Assembly: GCA_041751935.1 (NCBI GenBank)
Contig: JBGSIA010000031.1
Location: 62,001-126,000 of the forward strand
DNA from: JBBSJZ01 sp041751935
GTDB lineage: Bacteria > Planctomycetota > Planctomycetia > Pirellulales > Pirellulaceae
Length of the DNA stretch: 64,000 nucleotides
Reading direction: 5' to 3'
Positions within the stretch are counted from its first letter, which is position 1, and each line of letters begins with the position of its first letter. Shown in pieces: positions 27,501-35,499 of this stretch. The notes beneath the pieces were generated by a model. The model made no database searches. It saw nothing but the letters and a program-made list of their open reading frames with translations, and was not told the origin of the DNA. The position numbers and the translations under genes were made by a program.

Positions 27501-28024
27501 GTGTCCGCGCGACCGTCACCATCGGTATCTTGCAGGTACAGCAGTTGTGTGCCTTCGGCGACGTACGCGGCGTCCTCTCCGTCGGGCAGAATGCCGGTCG
27601 GTATAAGCAATCCATCAGCAAAAACGGTTCGTGTTTCTGCAACGCCATCGCCATCATTGTCTCGCAGAACGACAATTTTATCGTCAGCTTTTTCGCCTGG
27701 TTCGATCTGTGGATAAACTTCACTGCTGGCGATCCACAGCCCCCCGGATGCGTCAAAATTGATTTGAATAGGCTTGCTGATGTCGGGATCTGCTGCGAAC
27801 AAGTTAACATGTGCGAGCGGATCCGGCGTCATGGACTGGATTTCCGCAGCCGGATTCGGCTCGGGGATATCGGTTAGGTCGTTCTGAGCGATTGACGTGG
27901 TCGCAGCTAGCACGGAAGACGCAAAAACGGCGACTAATCGCGCCAGACGGCTGGCGGCAGGCCCACTGGATGTTAAAAAGCACTGCGATCTTGAAAAACC
28001 GTCAAATGATATGAGATGTCTCAC
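24512..28024 (-). CDS. PVC-type haem-binding CxxCH protein (dehydrogenase-like propeller, HEAT repeats, cytochrome c)
   Basis: A 1170-residue exported protein typical of planctomycetes. In order: a signal region ending ATTSIA; a membrane-bound dehydrogenase-like beta-propeller (about 50-400) with DPDISKPIQINFDASGGLW, DNDGDGVAETR and MGPDGALYVADWYNP; HEAT-like helical repeats (about 410-880); a cytochrome c domain with one haem site, Cys909-x-x-Cys912-His913 (CIQCHAIGPGG), and a C-terminal beta domain. Members are presumed periplasmic or surface redox enzymes oxidising sugars or alcohols; the substrate is unknown. The start is GTG at 28024. It diverges from the alpha/beta hydrolase gene. Confidence 0.92.
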   Translation of the reverse strand: MRHLISFDGFSRSQCFLTSSGPAASRLARLVAVFASSVLAATTSIAQNDLTDIPEPNPAAEIQSMTPDPLAHVNLFAADPDISKPIQINFDASGGLWIASSEVYPQIEPGEKADDKIVVLRDNDGDGVAETRTVFADGLLIPTGILPDGEDAAYVAEGTQLLYLQDTDGDGRADTRRVVLSGFGTEDTHHLVHTLRWGPDGCVYFNQSIYIHSHIDTPDGTRHLDGGGIWRYHPSTGRLDVVCKGFINPWGHVFDPQGESFVTDGAYFEGINYAFPDAVFVTSPGATRWLKGMNPGSPKHCGLEILSGSHVPSQWRGDLVTSDFRSHRVCRFTVKTNASGYISRQQPEIITSKHIAFRPIDARMGPDGALYVADWYNPIIQHGEVDFRDERRDRKHGRIWRVSFPGQPLDPWPNFAEASVDGLLDLLDDDSLAVRQFARQQLWQRDHAEVLSAMHSRLSSAADPQKPQRVLELLWLANQASDTSEPWVGLAKSALEEPSLTNDETIRTVMRSIWRQLQTMPAENDDRRELTQAIIAKTTDPHPRARLEAIVCCGQLGTLQAAKQAIAATQLPLDDNLDDDNLDFALWQTLSTLQSQWIEASKRGELDWSGKESALTLAVNSVKSPQAASVILDRLSPEQLSQATSDELLVAAVGASDASQFGELLSRVMQVDAPERRAELLAMLLQRTQRDGLVPASADERLSAGIDSVDSLLKHEPLARAIASAVAAWKTPTLEPLLIEAIDAAPPTLQSEIVVAVGALQSPRAKATIDRLAASENMPLRLASIRSLVQSRPSSAIEPLVKTLQASPMNDSLLELVSQIVSRKELPGLLAQRLQNQSLPVDTARLVLRRVRSAGGNEALESSIRAAGKLEDAAWKLTPELTQRLIAQVKAEGSAAAGESIYRRANLQCIQCHAIGPGGGVVGPNLISLGGSSQLDYIIESLIDPSAKLKEGYTTLSVLTDEGKLVSGIIIGRDEKAVRLRLADGTETQIAAEAIEQEMPGKSLMPTGVLDELSEKELVDLVAFMSSLGREPAFTVATTPIVRYFETLVYSAEANRVLNRTSTDSVAADHPLMQWRGATSRVNGTIPLSELDRFQQHREVPPTSFIRFDVSLSEAGPLGVKIPGEGIDAWVDGKPTPIWNLESVQLERGAHRVILGIDRSKRIEDFVIKL

Positions 28025-28197
28025 GGATACTCACAAGAGAATGAGATTGGTGTGTTCGTCAACAGTAATGATGTGGCTATAATAATAACGTCTTGATCGG
28101 CGGCTGGGGTGGCTTCCGAGCCGGGTCCAGATACTACCTGAGGATTTTCATGCTTGTTCTGCACGATACAAATACTTCGCCCTGCCACGCAGAGTCC

Positions 28198-29187
28198 ATG
28201 CGGGCAAACCACCAGCATAATTTGACACACCAGGATCGCCGGATTTCGCGGATTGCTCGCCGAGTTCTGCTTGCAGTGGCGGTGTTTGCGTTTGTGTTGC
28301 ATGGTGGATTGACGCACAGCGGCTCTCAAGCGATGGCACAACCAGCCGCGAAAGCCAAGAGCAAAGAAGATCCCAAGCTCAAGCCTCGTTGGGAAACGAT
28401 GAAGACCAAGGATGGCATTTCGATTCGTGCGTTCTACGCACCGTCCGCAAAGGGCAAGGACGCTATCCCAGTAATGATTATTCACGAGTGGCAAGGTCAA
28501 GGCAGCCCCTACGAGCCGTTGGTTAACGCGTTGCGTGCCGCCGGGTGCGCCGTCATTGTGCCGGAGTATCGTGGCCATGGAACGAGCCGCAGCTACACCG
28601 ATAACACCGGACAAACCAAAGAATTCAACATCAGCACGATGAACAAAGGAGATATTGACAACATCATTGCCTATGACTTTGAGGAAGTGAAACAGTTTCT
28701 CAAGAAAGAAAACAACGCTGGCAATTTGAATCTGAATGCGTTGACGCTCATTGGAATTCGCGAGGGCGCGATCATGTCCATGCATTGGGCAGTGCGCGAC
28801 TGGAGTTTTCCCAGCGTCGGGCGTTTGAAGCAAGGACAGGACGTCAAGTGCTTGGTGCTCGTTTCACCTGAGAAAAATCATAAGGGGTTGGCGATTGATC
28901 CGACCCTTCGAAGCGCCGCGATTACTCAGCTGCCGACGATGATTGTCGCCGGTGAAGAGAGCCCCGAATCGAGTGAAGCGAAGCGAATAGGCAAACAAAT
29001 TGAGTCGGTCAAAAAACGATTATCGCGAGGCGAAGCCAAGGGCTTTCGCTTGGATATGGTACCAACGTCGCTCAGCGGCGCAGGGCTGATCCGCGAAGCG
29101 CCACCGGTTGTCCCTTTGATTGTCAAGTTCATCGTCGCGAACGTCACGATCAGTGATGACTCGAATCCTTGGGTTGATCGTCAGTAA
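28198..29187 (+). CDS. Exported alpha/beta hydrolase-fold protein with altered nucleophile elbow
   Basis: A 329-residue protein from the ATG at 28198; upstream ATGs at 28150 and farther would put extra residues before the signal peptide RIARRVLLAVAVFAFVLHGG. The fold is indicated by VMIIHEWQGQGSPYEPLVNALRAAGCAVIVPEYRGHG and LTLIGIREGAIMSMHWAV. The usual nucleophile elbow G-x-S-x-G reads G-I-R-E-G, so the catalytic Ser is replaced by Arg and ester hydrolysis by the classical route is unlikely. A later KCLVLVSPEKNHKG and TMIVAGEESPESS follow the fold. The role may be binding rather than catalysis. It is followed by a hairpin and then folE. Confidence 0.8.
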   Translation: MRANHQHNLTHQDRRISRIARRVLLAVAVFAFVLHGGLTHSGSQAMAQPAAKAKSKEDPKLKPRWETMKTKDGISIRAFYAPSAKGKDAIPVMIIHEWQGQGSPYEPLVNALRAAGCAVIVPEYRGHGTSRSYTDNTGQTKEFNISTMNKGDIDNIIAYDFEEVKQFLKKENNAGNLNLNALTLIGIREGAIMSMHWAVRDWSFPSVGRLKQGQDVKCLVLVSPEKNHKGLAIDPTLRSAAITQLPTMIVAGEESPESSEAKRIGKQIESVKKRLSRGEAKGFRLDMVPTSLSGAGLIREAPPVVPLIVKFIVANVTISDDSNPWVDRQ

Positions 29188-29261
29188 CGTGCTTGCCGGC
29201 GTCCCTACAATCCTTCGCCACAGACTGTGGTATTGATTTGTCGACCAGTTACAGCCTTTCC

Positions 29262-29309
29262 GAGAAGGGGTCTGACCCTTTTACGTGAAAGAGTCAGCAC
29301 CCTTTTCGG
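29262..29309. terminator. Imperfect hairpin between the hydrolase gene and folE
   Basis: CCGAGAAGGGGTCTGAC (29262-29278) and GTCAGCACCCTTTTCGG (29293-29309) pair at 14 of 17 positions. It ends 36 bases before the folE ATG. It may terminate the hydrolase transcript or form part of the folE leader. The right arm shares CCCTTTTCGGA with the terminator at 4139. Confidence 0.5.
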
Positions 29310-29345
29310 ACACAATCCGGTTTACCTTGCGGGAATTACCCATTT

Positions 29346-29978
29346 ATGGAAGCGACTGCAACCCAGTCCTGCACTTACGATGACTACGTCGACCCCAACG
29401 AGCCTCGTTGCGATGGCGTCGACTTCAAACGCATCGAAGCCGCCGTTCGAGTCATTCTCGAAGCGGTTGGCGAGGACCCGGATCGTGAAGGGTTGATCGA
29501 AACGCCCGCGCGTGTTGCGCGGATGTATGCAGAGATGTTCGCGGGACTTAAAAGTGACCCTGCGCGTCATCTAGCGAAGGTCTTTCGTGAGGACTACGAC
29601 GAGATTGTGCTCGTTCGCGACATCAGTTTCTGTAGCATGTGCGAACACCACCTGCTTCCGTTTACCGGTCACGCTCACATTGCGTATTTGCCCAGCGGCA
29701 AGGTCGTGGGGCTGAGCAAACTCGCTCGCGTCGTTGAGGAAGTCGCGCGTCGACCTCAGGTCCAGGAGCGGATGACGCAAACGATCGCCGACATGATTGA
29801 AGAGCGACTGTCCGCTCGCGGTGTGGCGGTGGTCATCGAGTCGACGCACAGTTGCATGACGATGCGCGGTGTGCGAAAGCCTGGTAGCATGTGTTTGACG
29901 AGTGCGATGCGCGGTGCGTTTCGTGATGACCCCAAGAGTCGAGCCGAAGTTCTGGGGCTGATCGACCGCAAAGCCTAA
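29346..29978 (+). CDS. folE: GTP cyclohydrolase I
   Basis: Converts GTP to 7,8-dihydroneopterin triphosphate, the entry step to folate and other pterins. Diagnostic elements are GLIETPARVARMYAEMF, the Zn ligands in FCSMCEHHLLPFTGHAHIAYLP, GLSKLARVVEEVARRPQVQERMT and the final THSCMTMRGVRKPGSMCLTS, which holds the third Zn Cys. The length of 210 residues and the soluble cytoplasmic character are normal. The oxidoreductase gene begins 12 bases after the stop, so the two may be transcribed together, though a functional link is not obvious. Confidence 0.97.
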   Translation: MEATATQSCTYDDYVDPNEPRCDGVDFKRIEAAVRVILEAVGEDPDREGLIETPARVARMYAEMFAGLKSDPARHLAKVFREDYDEIVLVRDISFCSMCEHHLLPFTGHAHIAYLPSGKVVGLSKLARVVEEVARRPQVQERMTQTIADMIEERLSARGVAVVIESTHSCMTMRGVRKPGSMCLTSAMRGAFRDDPKSRAEVLGLIDRKA

Positions 29979-29990
29979 CGGTCTGGCCTC

Positions 29991-32966
29991 ATGGATATTG
30001 AGCGACAACGATTGCAGGACGATTTGCGCGGCATCGCCGGTGGAGATGTCCTCTGCGATCATTTGTCGACCCAGTTGTACGCATCCGATGCGAGCATTTA
30101 TCAAATCTCGCCGTTGGGTGTCATTCGGCCTCGCACGATCGCCGACGTTGTCGCGGTAATGCGATACGCCGCTGAGCATGGATTGTCTGTGCATCCACGT
30201 GGCGGCGGCAGTGGTGTTGCGGGCGAATCGCTCGGTCGCGGTTTAGTCATCGATTTCTCTCGGTACATGCGCGGCATCTCGGTCAGTGCCGACGCCACGC
30301 GAGTCGATGTACAAAGCGGTGCGGTGCTCGCTGACGTGAACCGCGTGCTGTTCGATCATGGGCGTTGGTATGGTCCCGATCCTGCCACGCGAAGCATCAC
30401 GACGCTGGGAAGCGTGTTGTCGGTGAACGCATCGGGCAGCCACTACCTACGCAGTGGTGCCGCACGGAACACGGTTGAATCGATGCGGATCGTAACCAGT
30501 GACGGCGAGGTGATCACGGTCAGCAAGCACTTGCCCAGCGAACGTTCGACTGCCGGTCGACTCGCACGCGGGTTAACTGAAATTCAGAATCGTTTCGCGA
30601 CATTGATTCAAACTCAACAGACCGCGCCTCCATCGCGCGGAGGATACCGGTTTGACGATATCTTCAGCGACGATGGCAGTGTCGATTTAGCGAAGTTTCT
30701 CGTTGGCACTCAGGGTACCTTGGCTGTCATCGTTGACGCGACGCTGCGCACCGAAAACATTCCGTTGCACCGGGGTGTGATCCTGTTGTTCTTTCATCGA
30801 CTGGATTCCGCCGCTCGCGCCGCAGTTGCCGCCAATCGACATGGTATCGTCGCCTGTGACTTGATGGATCGACGCCTGTTACAAATCGCTCGGGAAACGG
30901 AATCACGCTTTGATGGACTTTTGCCGCGTGAAGCCGAAGCGATGTTGCTGATCGAAGTCCAAGGCGACTCGCTTGACGATGTCCATGATCGCTTAGCGAG
31001 TGTGCGACGCGACTTGACCCGTGGTGCAGACAACGCATTCGCGACGTTGGAAACGATCGAGCAGAGCGAACGCGACTTATACTGGGCGCTCTCGCGTCGA
31101 GTCATTCCGCGATTGTACCGAGTGAAGGGAAGCCAAGCTCCGTTGCCCTTCACCGAGGATGTTGCCGTTCCACCACAACGTTTGCCGGAAGTTCTCACAG
31201 CGATTCAAGATATCCTTAAACGCAACCAGACCACTGCGACATTCTTTGCTCACGCCGGACACGGACACCTGCACGTACGCCCGTTTTTGGACCTAGGCAA
31301 CACCACCGATCGCGCTCGGTTGCGGGAAATCGCTGAGGAAATCGCAGTCGCGGTCTGGGCACACGATGGCCAAATCAGTGTCGAGCATGCCGCAGGTTTG
31401 AGCCGCTCGTTCTTGCTGCCTAAACAGTACGGTGAATTATGGCAGGCGATGGGGCAAGTGAAGCGGTTATTCGATCCGTTGCATCGGTTGAACCCTGGCA
31501 AACTTTTCGGCGCGATTCTGCAAAAGCCAGATGAAAACCTGCGACCAGCGAACCAAACGATTGAAATTGCTTCCGGCGTGCGAACGATTTCTGAGGCTGA
31601 TGCAGAGACGCAACAAACCGCGTTGCGAGTGGGCCAGCCTGTGCCACGTTTGCCAGTACTGCAGCATTGGCCTGCCGGAGCGAGTGTTTCGCAAGTTGCT
31701 CGTGCGTGCAACGGTTGCGGCCGTTGTCGGACGACAGCCGACACCGAACGTCAGTGCCCGGTGTTCCGCGCCTCGCCCCGTGAAGAGGCAACGCCGCGCG
31801 CGAAGGCGAATATCTTGCGCGGTGTGCTCAGCGGCCAGATTCCAGTGATGGATCTTGCCGATGACCGTGCCAAAGCGATCGCGGATCTGTGTTTCAATTG
31901 CCACCAATGTCGCGTGGATTGTCCAGCGTCCGTTGATATCCCCAAAATTGTCGGCGAGCTAAAAGCACAGTACGTGGCAACCAACGGATTGCCGATGTCC
32001 GATTTGCTGCTGGGGCGAATCGATTCCGTCGCCGCAGTCGCCTCACACGTTCCCTGGATCGCAAACCCGCTGATCCGCAATCCGCTTGCGCGTTGGATCG
32101 CCGAGCGATTGTTTGGTTTGTCTGCGGCGCGGGAGTTGCCACCGGTCGTGCGCGAGACGTTTCTGCGATACGCGAACCGCAGACGCTGGACCAAGTCAAC
32201 GCCACACGGTGGATTGAAAGTAGCCTACTTCGTTGACCATTACGCCAACTATCACGATCCCGATATCGGGCGAGCGCTGGCGGAAGTGTTGCAGCAAAAC
32301 CAAATTGGTTTGTTCGTGCCTCCGAATCAATACGCCAGCGGTATGGCGCGAGTCTCAGCCGGCGATCTGAAAGGAGCACGACGATTAGCCCGAAAGAACG
32401 TTCGTTTGCTGGCCGACGCCGTACGACAAGGCTACACGATCGTGGCAACGGAACCCGCTGCCGTGCTTTGCTTGAAACACGAGTATCCAAATTTGCTCGA
32501 CGACGAGGAAGCGCACGTCGTTGCCAACCATGCCGAGGAAGCCTGTGAGTTTCTATGGCGATTGCATGGCGAGGATCGGTTATCGGTTGAGTTCAATCCG
32601 ATTCCGCAAGGTATCGCCTATCATCAACCGTGCCACTTGCGAGTCAATGATCCTGATCGAGTGACGACGATGCTATTGGATTTGATCCCGCAACTGGACG
32701 TCGAATCGATCGAGGCGGGATGCTCTGGCATGGCAGGCACTTGGGGCTTGCAACGAAAGAATTATCGCAACAGTCTACGGATTGGTTGGCCGTTGATCTC
32801 GGCGATGCGACACAGTGAATCACCGATGGCGACGACCCAGTGCAGCGCTTGCAAAATGCAGATCGAACACGGCTCCGGCCGCCAGACCCTGCACCCCATC
32901 AAGCTGCTCGCCTACGCCTACGGACGTATGCCTAAACTCGAGAAAGAATTGTTCGCGACCACTTAG
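29991..32966 (+). CDS. FAD-binding and Fe-S oxidoreductase (D-lactate/D-2-hydroxyacid dehydrogenase type, YdiJ-like)
   Basis: A 991-residue fusion. The N-terminal FAD_binding_4 domain has RPRTIADVVAVMRYAAEHG, HPRGGGSGVAGES and TTLGSVLSVNASGSHYLRSG. The FAD-oxidase C domain includes FFAHAGHGHLHVRPFLDL and LNPGKLFG. Two 4Fe-4S motifs follow: CNGCGRCRTTADTERQCPVF (from about residue 573) and CFNCHQCRVDCPASVD. A C-terminal CCG-type domain contains YHQPCHLR, AGCSGMAGTWGL and TQCSACKMQIEHG. The arrangement matches enzymes oxidising D-2-hydroxyacids (lactate, 2-hydroxyglutarate) with electron delivery to the respiratory chain. The exact substrate is not resolved. It is 12 bases downstream of folE. 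Confidence 0.92.
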   Translation: MDIERQRLQDDLRGIAGGDVLCDHLSTQLYASDASIYQISPLGVIRPRTIADVVAVMRYAAEHGLSVHPRGGGSGVAGESLGRGLVIDFSRYMRGISVSADATRVDVQSGAVLADVNRVLFDHGRWYGPDPATRSITTLGSVLSVNASGSHYLRSGAARNTVESMRIVTSDGEVITVSKHLPSERSTAGRLARGLTEIQNRFATLIQTQQTAPPSRGGYRFDDIFSDDGSVDLAKFLVGTQGTLAVIVDATLRTENIPLHRGVILLFFHRLDSAARAAVAANRHGIVACDLMDRRLLQIARETESRFDGLLPREAEAMLLIEVQGDSLDDVHDRLASVRRDLTRGADNAFATLETIEQSERDLYWALSRRVIPRLYRVKGSQAPLPFTEDVAVPPQRLPEVLTAIQDILKRNQTTATFFAHAGHGHLHVRPFLDLGNTTDRARLREIAEEIAVAVWAHDGQISVEHAAGLSRSFLLPKQYGELWQAMGQVKRLFDPLHRLNPGKLFGAILQKPDENLRPANQTIEIASGVRTISEADAETQQTALRVGQPVPRLPVLQHWPAGASVSQVARACNGCGRCRTTADTERQCPVFRASPREEATPRAKANILRGVLSGQIPVMDLADDRAKAIADLCFNCHQCRVDCPASVDIPKIVGELKAQYVATNGLPMSDLLLGRIDSVAAVASHVPWIANPLIRNPLARWIAERLFGLSAARELPPVVRETFLRYANRRRWTKSTPHGGLKVAYFVDHYANYHDPDIGRALAEVLQQNQIGLFVPPNQYASGMARVSAGDLKGARRLARKNVRLLADAVRQGYTIVATEPAAVLCLKHEYPNLLDDEEAHVVANHAEEACEFLWRLHGEDRLSVEFNPIPQGIAYHQPCHLRVNDPDRVTTMLLDLIPQLDVESIEAGCSGMAGTWGLQRKNYRNSLRIGWPLISAMRHSESPMATTQCSACKMQIEHGSGRQTLHPIKLLAYAYGRMPKLEKELFATT

Positions 32967-32978
32967 GCGATCGGCAGA

Positions 32979-33017
32979 GGGCACTTTGCCCAAGTACGAC
33001 GGACATCCTGTCCGTCG
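32979..33017. repeat. Two adjacent palindromes after the FAD/Fe-S gene
   Basis: GGGCA-CTT-TGCCC (32979-32991) and CGACGGACA-TCC-TGTCCGTCG (32997-33017) are perfect hairpins separated by 5 bases. They lie 13 bases after the stop at 32966 without a T-run. Such short adjacent palindromes resemble intergenic REP-like elements of planctomycetes, or could slow or terminate transcription. Confidence 0.55.
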
Positions 33018-33346
33018 AGATACAGCACTCGTTGAGTTGTTTGGGTCCACCTCGTCGCGGATTACTCGATGTTGCGTATCGCTGGGAATGGATTTGATGC
33101 GGTACAAATTCATCAAGCTCTGGTCTTTGCGGCGATCCACAAAAACACGCAGAGAAGTCTCTTTGAGCGAGAACATAGCGAAGGCAGCCATCAGGCAATC
33201 AGCGAGAAAACCCACCTTGCAAACCTTTTTTGGGACGTCGTCCGCGCAAATTCCATAGATAGTACTGGAGAGGCTTGCTCTCAAGACGCTGCAACTCGAG
33301 TCAACACGTAGGAAGCGACAGAACATGGATGGAGAGACAGAGGACG
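33018..33346. other. Stretch with no supported gene
   Basis: An 80-codon frame on the plus strand (33069-33311) and a longer minus-strand frame through the same bases both lack recognisable motifs, ribosome sites or plausible composition. The stretch borders the decayed restriction locus and is probably non-coding debris. Confidence 0.4.
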
Positions 33347-34390
33347 TCACCAACGATGCTGAAACTTGTCATACATCGTCACCGCCGTGAACTTGTCCAG
33401 CGAGATCACCATCCCCTTGCCTAGGTATCCACGCGTTGGAAAATGTTCGACAATGTCTTGAGCGATCGTATCAAGTCGGTCGTCGCGGCGGATGACTTCG
33501 GTCTCTTTGGCAAATCGGTTCACTAGCTTCTCCTGCTGCAGGCCATCGATCTCTTCCACGTCGATGATTTTTATTAGGTCTTCGGTCAACTGTGTTTCAG
33601 CGCGACGTTCAAAGCGCCGGTAGGCATTGTTCACGCTGATGAACTGGCGATTCTGAGCAATGATTTTTTGCGACTCTTTGTAGAACAGCGTGAAGTTCTC
33701 GACGGAGTCCAGCAGTCGCGGTGGTGCCAACAAGCCGTCGATCACGCTCGGCAAGCTGTCCGTATCGGCAGCGATCTTCTTGCGGTTGATCTTTTCCTTT
33801 TCATCGTCGGTGCGCAGCCACTGGAAGAAGAACTCCCAAGTGGCCGCACGCTGCCGATGCGTCTTTCGATCGCATTGGAAAGGGTGCAAACGGCATTCGC
33901 ATGGAAGAGTTGCGGGATGTCTACTTTGTAGTCGGTTAGATTCTTGGTGTAGGCGTCTTGGATGTTGACGTTGCTGTTTTTAAGTTCGATAAAGACCAGC
34001 GGGATACCGTTGACAAACAGAAGGATATCGGGGCAGCGGAAGCGTCCGGCGGGGCCAATCCCTTGAATCCATATCTGTGTGGCAGCGGTGTAGGTGTTTT
34101 GCACCGGGGCATCGAACTCGATGAACTTGACGCGTTTGGTCTGCTTGCAACCGTGCTCATAAACGAACTCAACTTTCGCCCCATCGCGGATCAGCGCCGC
34201 GATTTCGCGGTTGGCGGCGAGCATCGACGTTTTGTCGCGTCGTGCGGTGAGCTGAGCGAAAGCATCGTCAATGGCGGACTCGGGAACTTTGTTTAGTCAC
34301 GCGACCGCTTCGCGAAGTTTGTGCGGTAGAAAGCAATCACGTTTGTTGGTGCGATGGGAGCCACTGTGCAACTCCTTAGGAACTTCCATG
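33347..34390 (-). pseudogene. hsdR: Type I restriction enzyme R subunit remnant (hsdR)
   Basis: Minus-strand sequence matches the HsdR family in several pieces. The nuclease domain reads MLAANREIAALIRDGAKVEF and later PDILLFVNGIPLVFIELKN, with the PD-(D/E)xK residues intact. Upstream in the same frame, KLREAVA-stop-LNKVPESAIDD shows a TGA (34297-34299) where Arg (CGA) is expected. Near 33845 the frame shifts, and the protein continues as EFFFQWLRTDDEKEKINRKK. At about 33619 the text jumps from QFISVNNAYRRF directly to RRAETQLTEDLIKIIDVEEI and RGYLGKGMVISLDKF, so Walker A and the DEAD-like motor are deleted. It then stops after YDKFQHRW. The gene is certainly inactive; the N-terminal limit is approximate. 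Confidence 0.85.
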
Positions 34391-34717
34391 TGGCAATTGA
34401 ATGTTGTGAAAGCGTAGTCTTTCCCCCAGCGATCGGCAGTAAGCGAAACTGAGCCTTGAATGCGTCGGTGTAACGTAGCTCGCACATTCCGCCCACCAGA
34501 CCGAGACGCAACATGAGCAGCTTTCGATACAACAGGACGAATTCGGCTGGATTCGCGGATAGTTCGGTATTTAGTGATTGTTGATTCATCTTTGTCCAAG
34601 CCGCAGAGCTGTGAAGCTCCGACCATGCCAACCTTTCACGACGGAACCGACATGAAAAGTTGACCCACCAATATGAACCTCCGTGCCTTCGTGGCTCCGT
34701 GAGAAACTTCCGTTCCT
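34391..34717. other. Gap inside the decayed restriction locus
   Basis: Minus-strand frames here (for example MNQQSLNTELSANPAEF...) run into the hsdR remnant without clear homology. The stretch may hold scrambled sequence from a lost hsdS specificity gene or the hsdR N-terminus. I can see nothing specific to support either. Confidence 0.35.
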
Positions 34718-34882
34718 TTAAAGTATCCCGTTGATGATCCGTGTAATCCCATTCTTCATCAGTTCGTCGCCAGAGTTGAGTAAATAGCCCAATTTGAGCC
34801 CTGTTATTTTAAGGTAGGTAAGTAGCTATTTTTAATGTACCGGATGAATCGTCTCGACGGATTTTAGCTCGATGATGACGGA
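34718..34882 (-). pseudogene. GxxExxK-family protein remnant
   Basis: Minus strand reads SVIIELKSVETIHPVH, stop (34832-34834), K, stop (34826-34828), then LLTYLKITGLKLGYLLNSGDELMK and a normal end at 34718-34720. This is the C-terminal half of a GxxExxK protein, in which VIIELKSVE and LTYLKxTGLKLGLLxNF are hallmarks; the stop pair falls where EAQ or LAQ is usual. The N-terminal half is missing. The family is often found near restriction or other accessory loci; its function is unclear. Confidence 0.75.
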
Positions 34883-35086
34883 TTGCTTGACGTTGTGACG
34901 AATGACGGATGAAAGTTCCGTGGCTTCAGCATCGAGAGCTTCCAAAGCCGCTTGCATTTCGGAGAGTTCCTCGATGAACTCTTCCTCGGTATTGCCAAAT
35001 TCTTCGATGACAACACCGACATATCTTCCGGGGTTGAGCGAGTAATCCTGCTCTTTGGTAGCCTTGGTCGAACGCCTACAAAACGC
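34883..35086 (-). pseudogene. hsdM: Type I restriction-modification M subunit C-terminal remnant (hsdM)
   Basis: Minus strand reads AFCRRSTKATKEQDYSLNPG followed by RYVGVVIEEFGNTEEEF and a Glu/Leu-rich helix ending ELSSVIRHNVKQ. The YSLNPGRYVG phrase and the following coiled helix are the standard C-terminus of HsdM N6-adenine methylases. The methylase core (NPPY) is absent and the frame joins directly, without a stop, to the GxxExxK remnant, so a deletion fused the two. The lost hsdM start, core and hsdS cannot be found in the window. Confidence 0.75.
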
Positions 35087-35499
35087 TGACCGCGTGAAGC
35101 GAGCTCATTCCATATCGCTAACGTTTGCGTCGATCACCATCGAGACTCGCACCGCCACTACCGGCGACATCGAGCATCCCGAGTTGGTCGTTAGATTGCA
35201 GCTCCGCAAATCGCTAGTCAACAAGCCCATCATCATTCCCGACACCGCCATCGGACGCCGCAAGATCTGGCGAGAGATATCCGTCGTACTTGGGTACATT
35301 TTCATCTGCCGATCGCCTTGGAACTCCGCTTTGGCACGGGCAAACACCTCGCCTTTTTCCTCAGATTTTCCTTGATCTACTTCACAGACGCCTATAATGC
35401 AGACTAGCCGCTCGCTGGCTTGACCCTTCGCGGGCGTTAGTTTCACTGATTAATTGAGATCGGTGATATCCTACTTTTTGCGCGATAGGATTTCTAATC
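35087..35499. other. Stretch with no supported gene upstream of the hemerythrin-like gene
   Basis: Frames of about 110 codons exist on both strands (35055-35375 plus, 35105-35446 minus), but neither has a recognisable motif. It borders the decayed restriction locus and probably belongs to the same debris. TTGATTAATTGAGATCGGTG just before the next gene is A/T-rich and could hold its promoter, though no clear hexamer pair was found. Confidence 0.35.

Noticed and set aside
33069..33311. 80-codon plus-strand frame next to the restriction remnants
   Set aside because: No family features and an equally open frame on the other strand.
35055..35446. Frames of about 110 codons on both strands
   Set aside because: One overlaps the hsdM remnant; neither shows a family or ribosome site.
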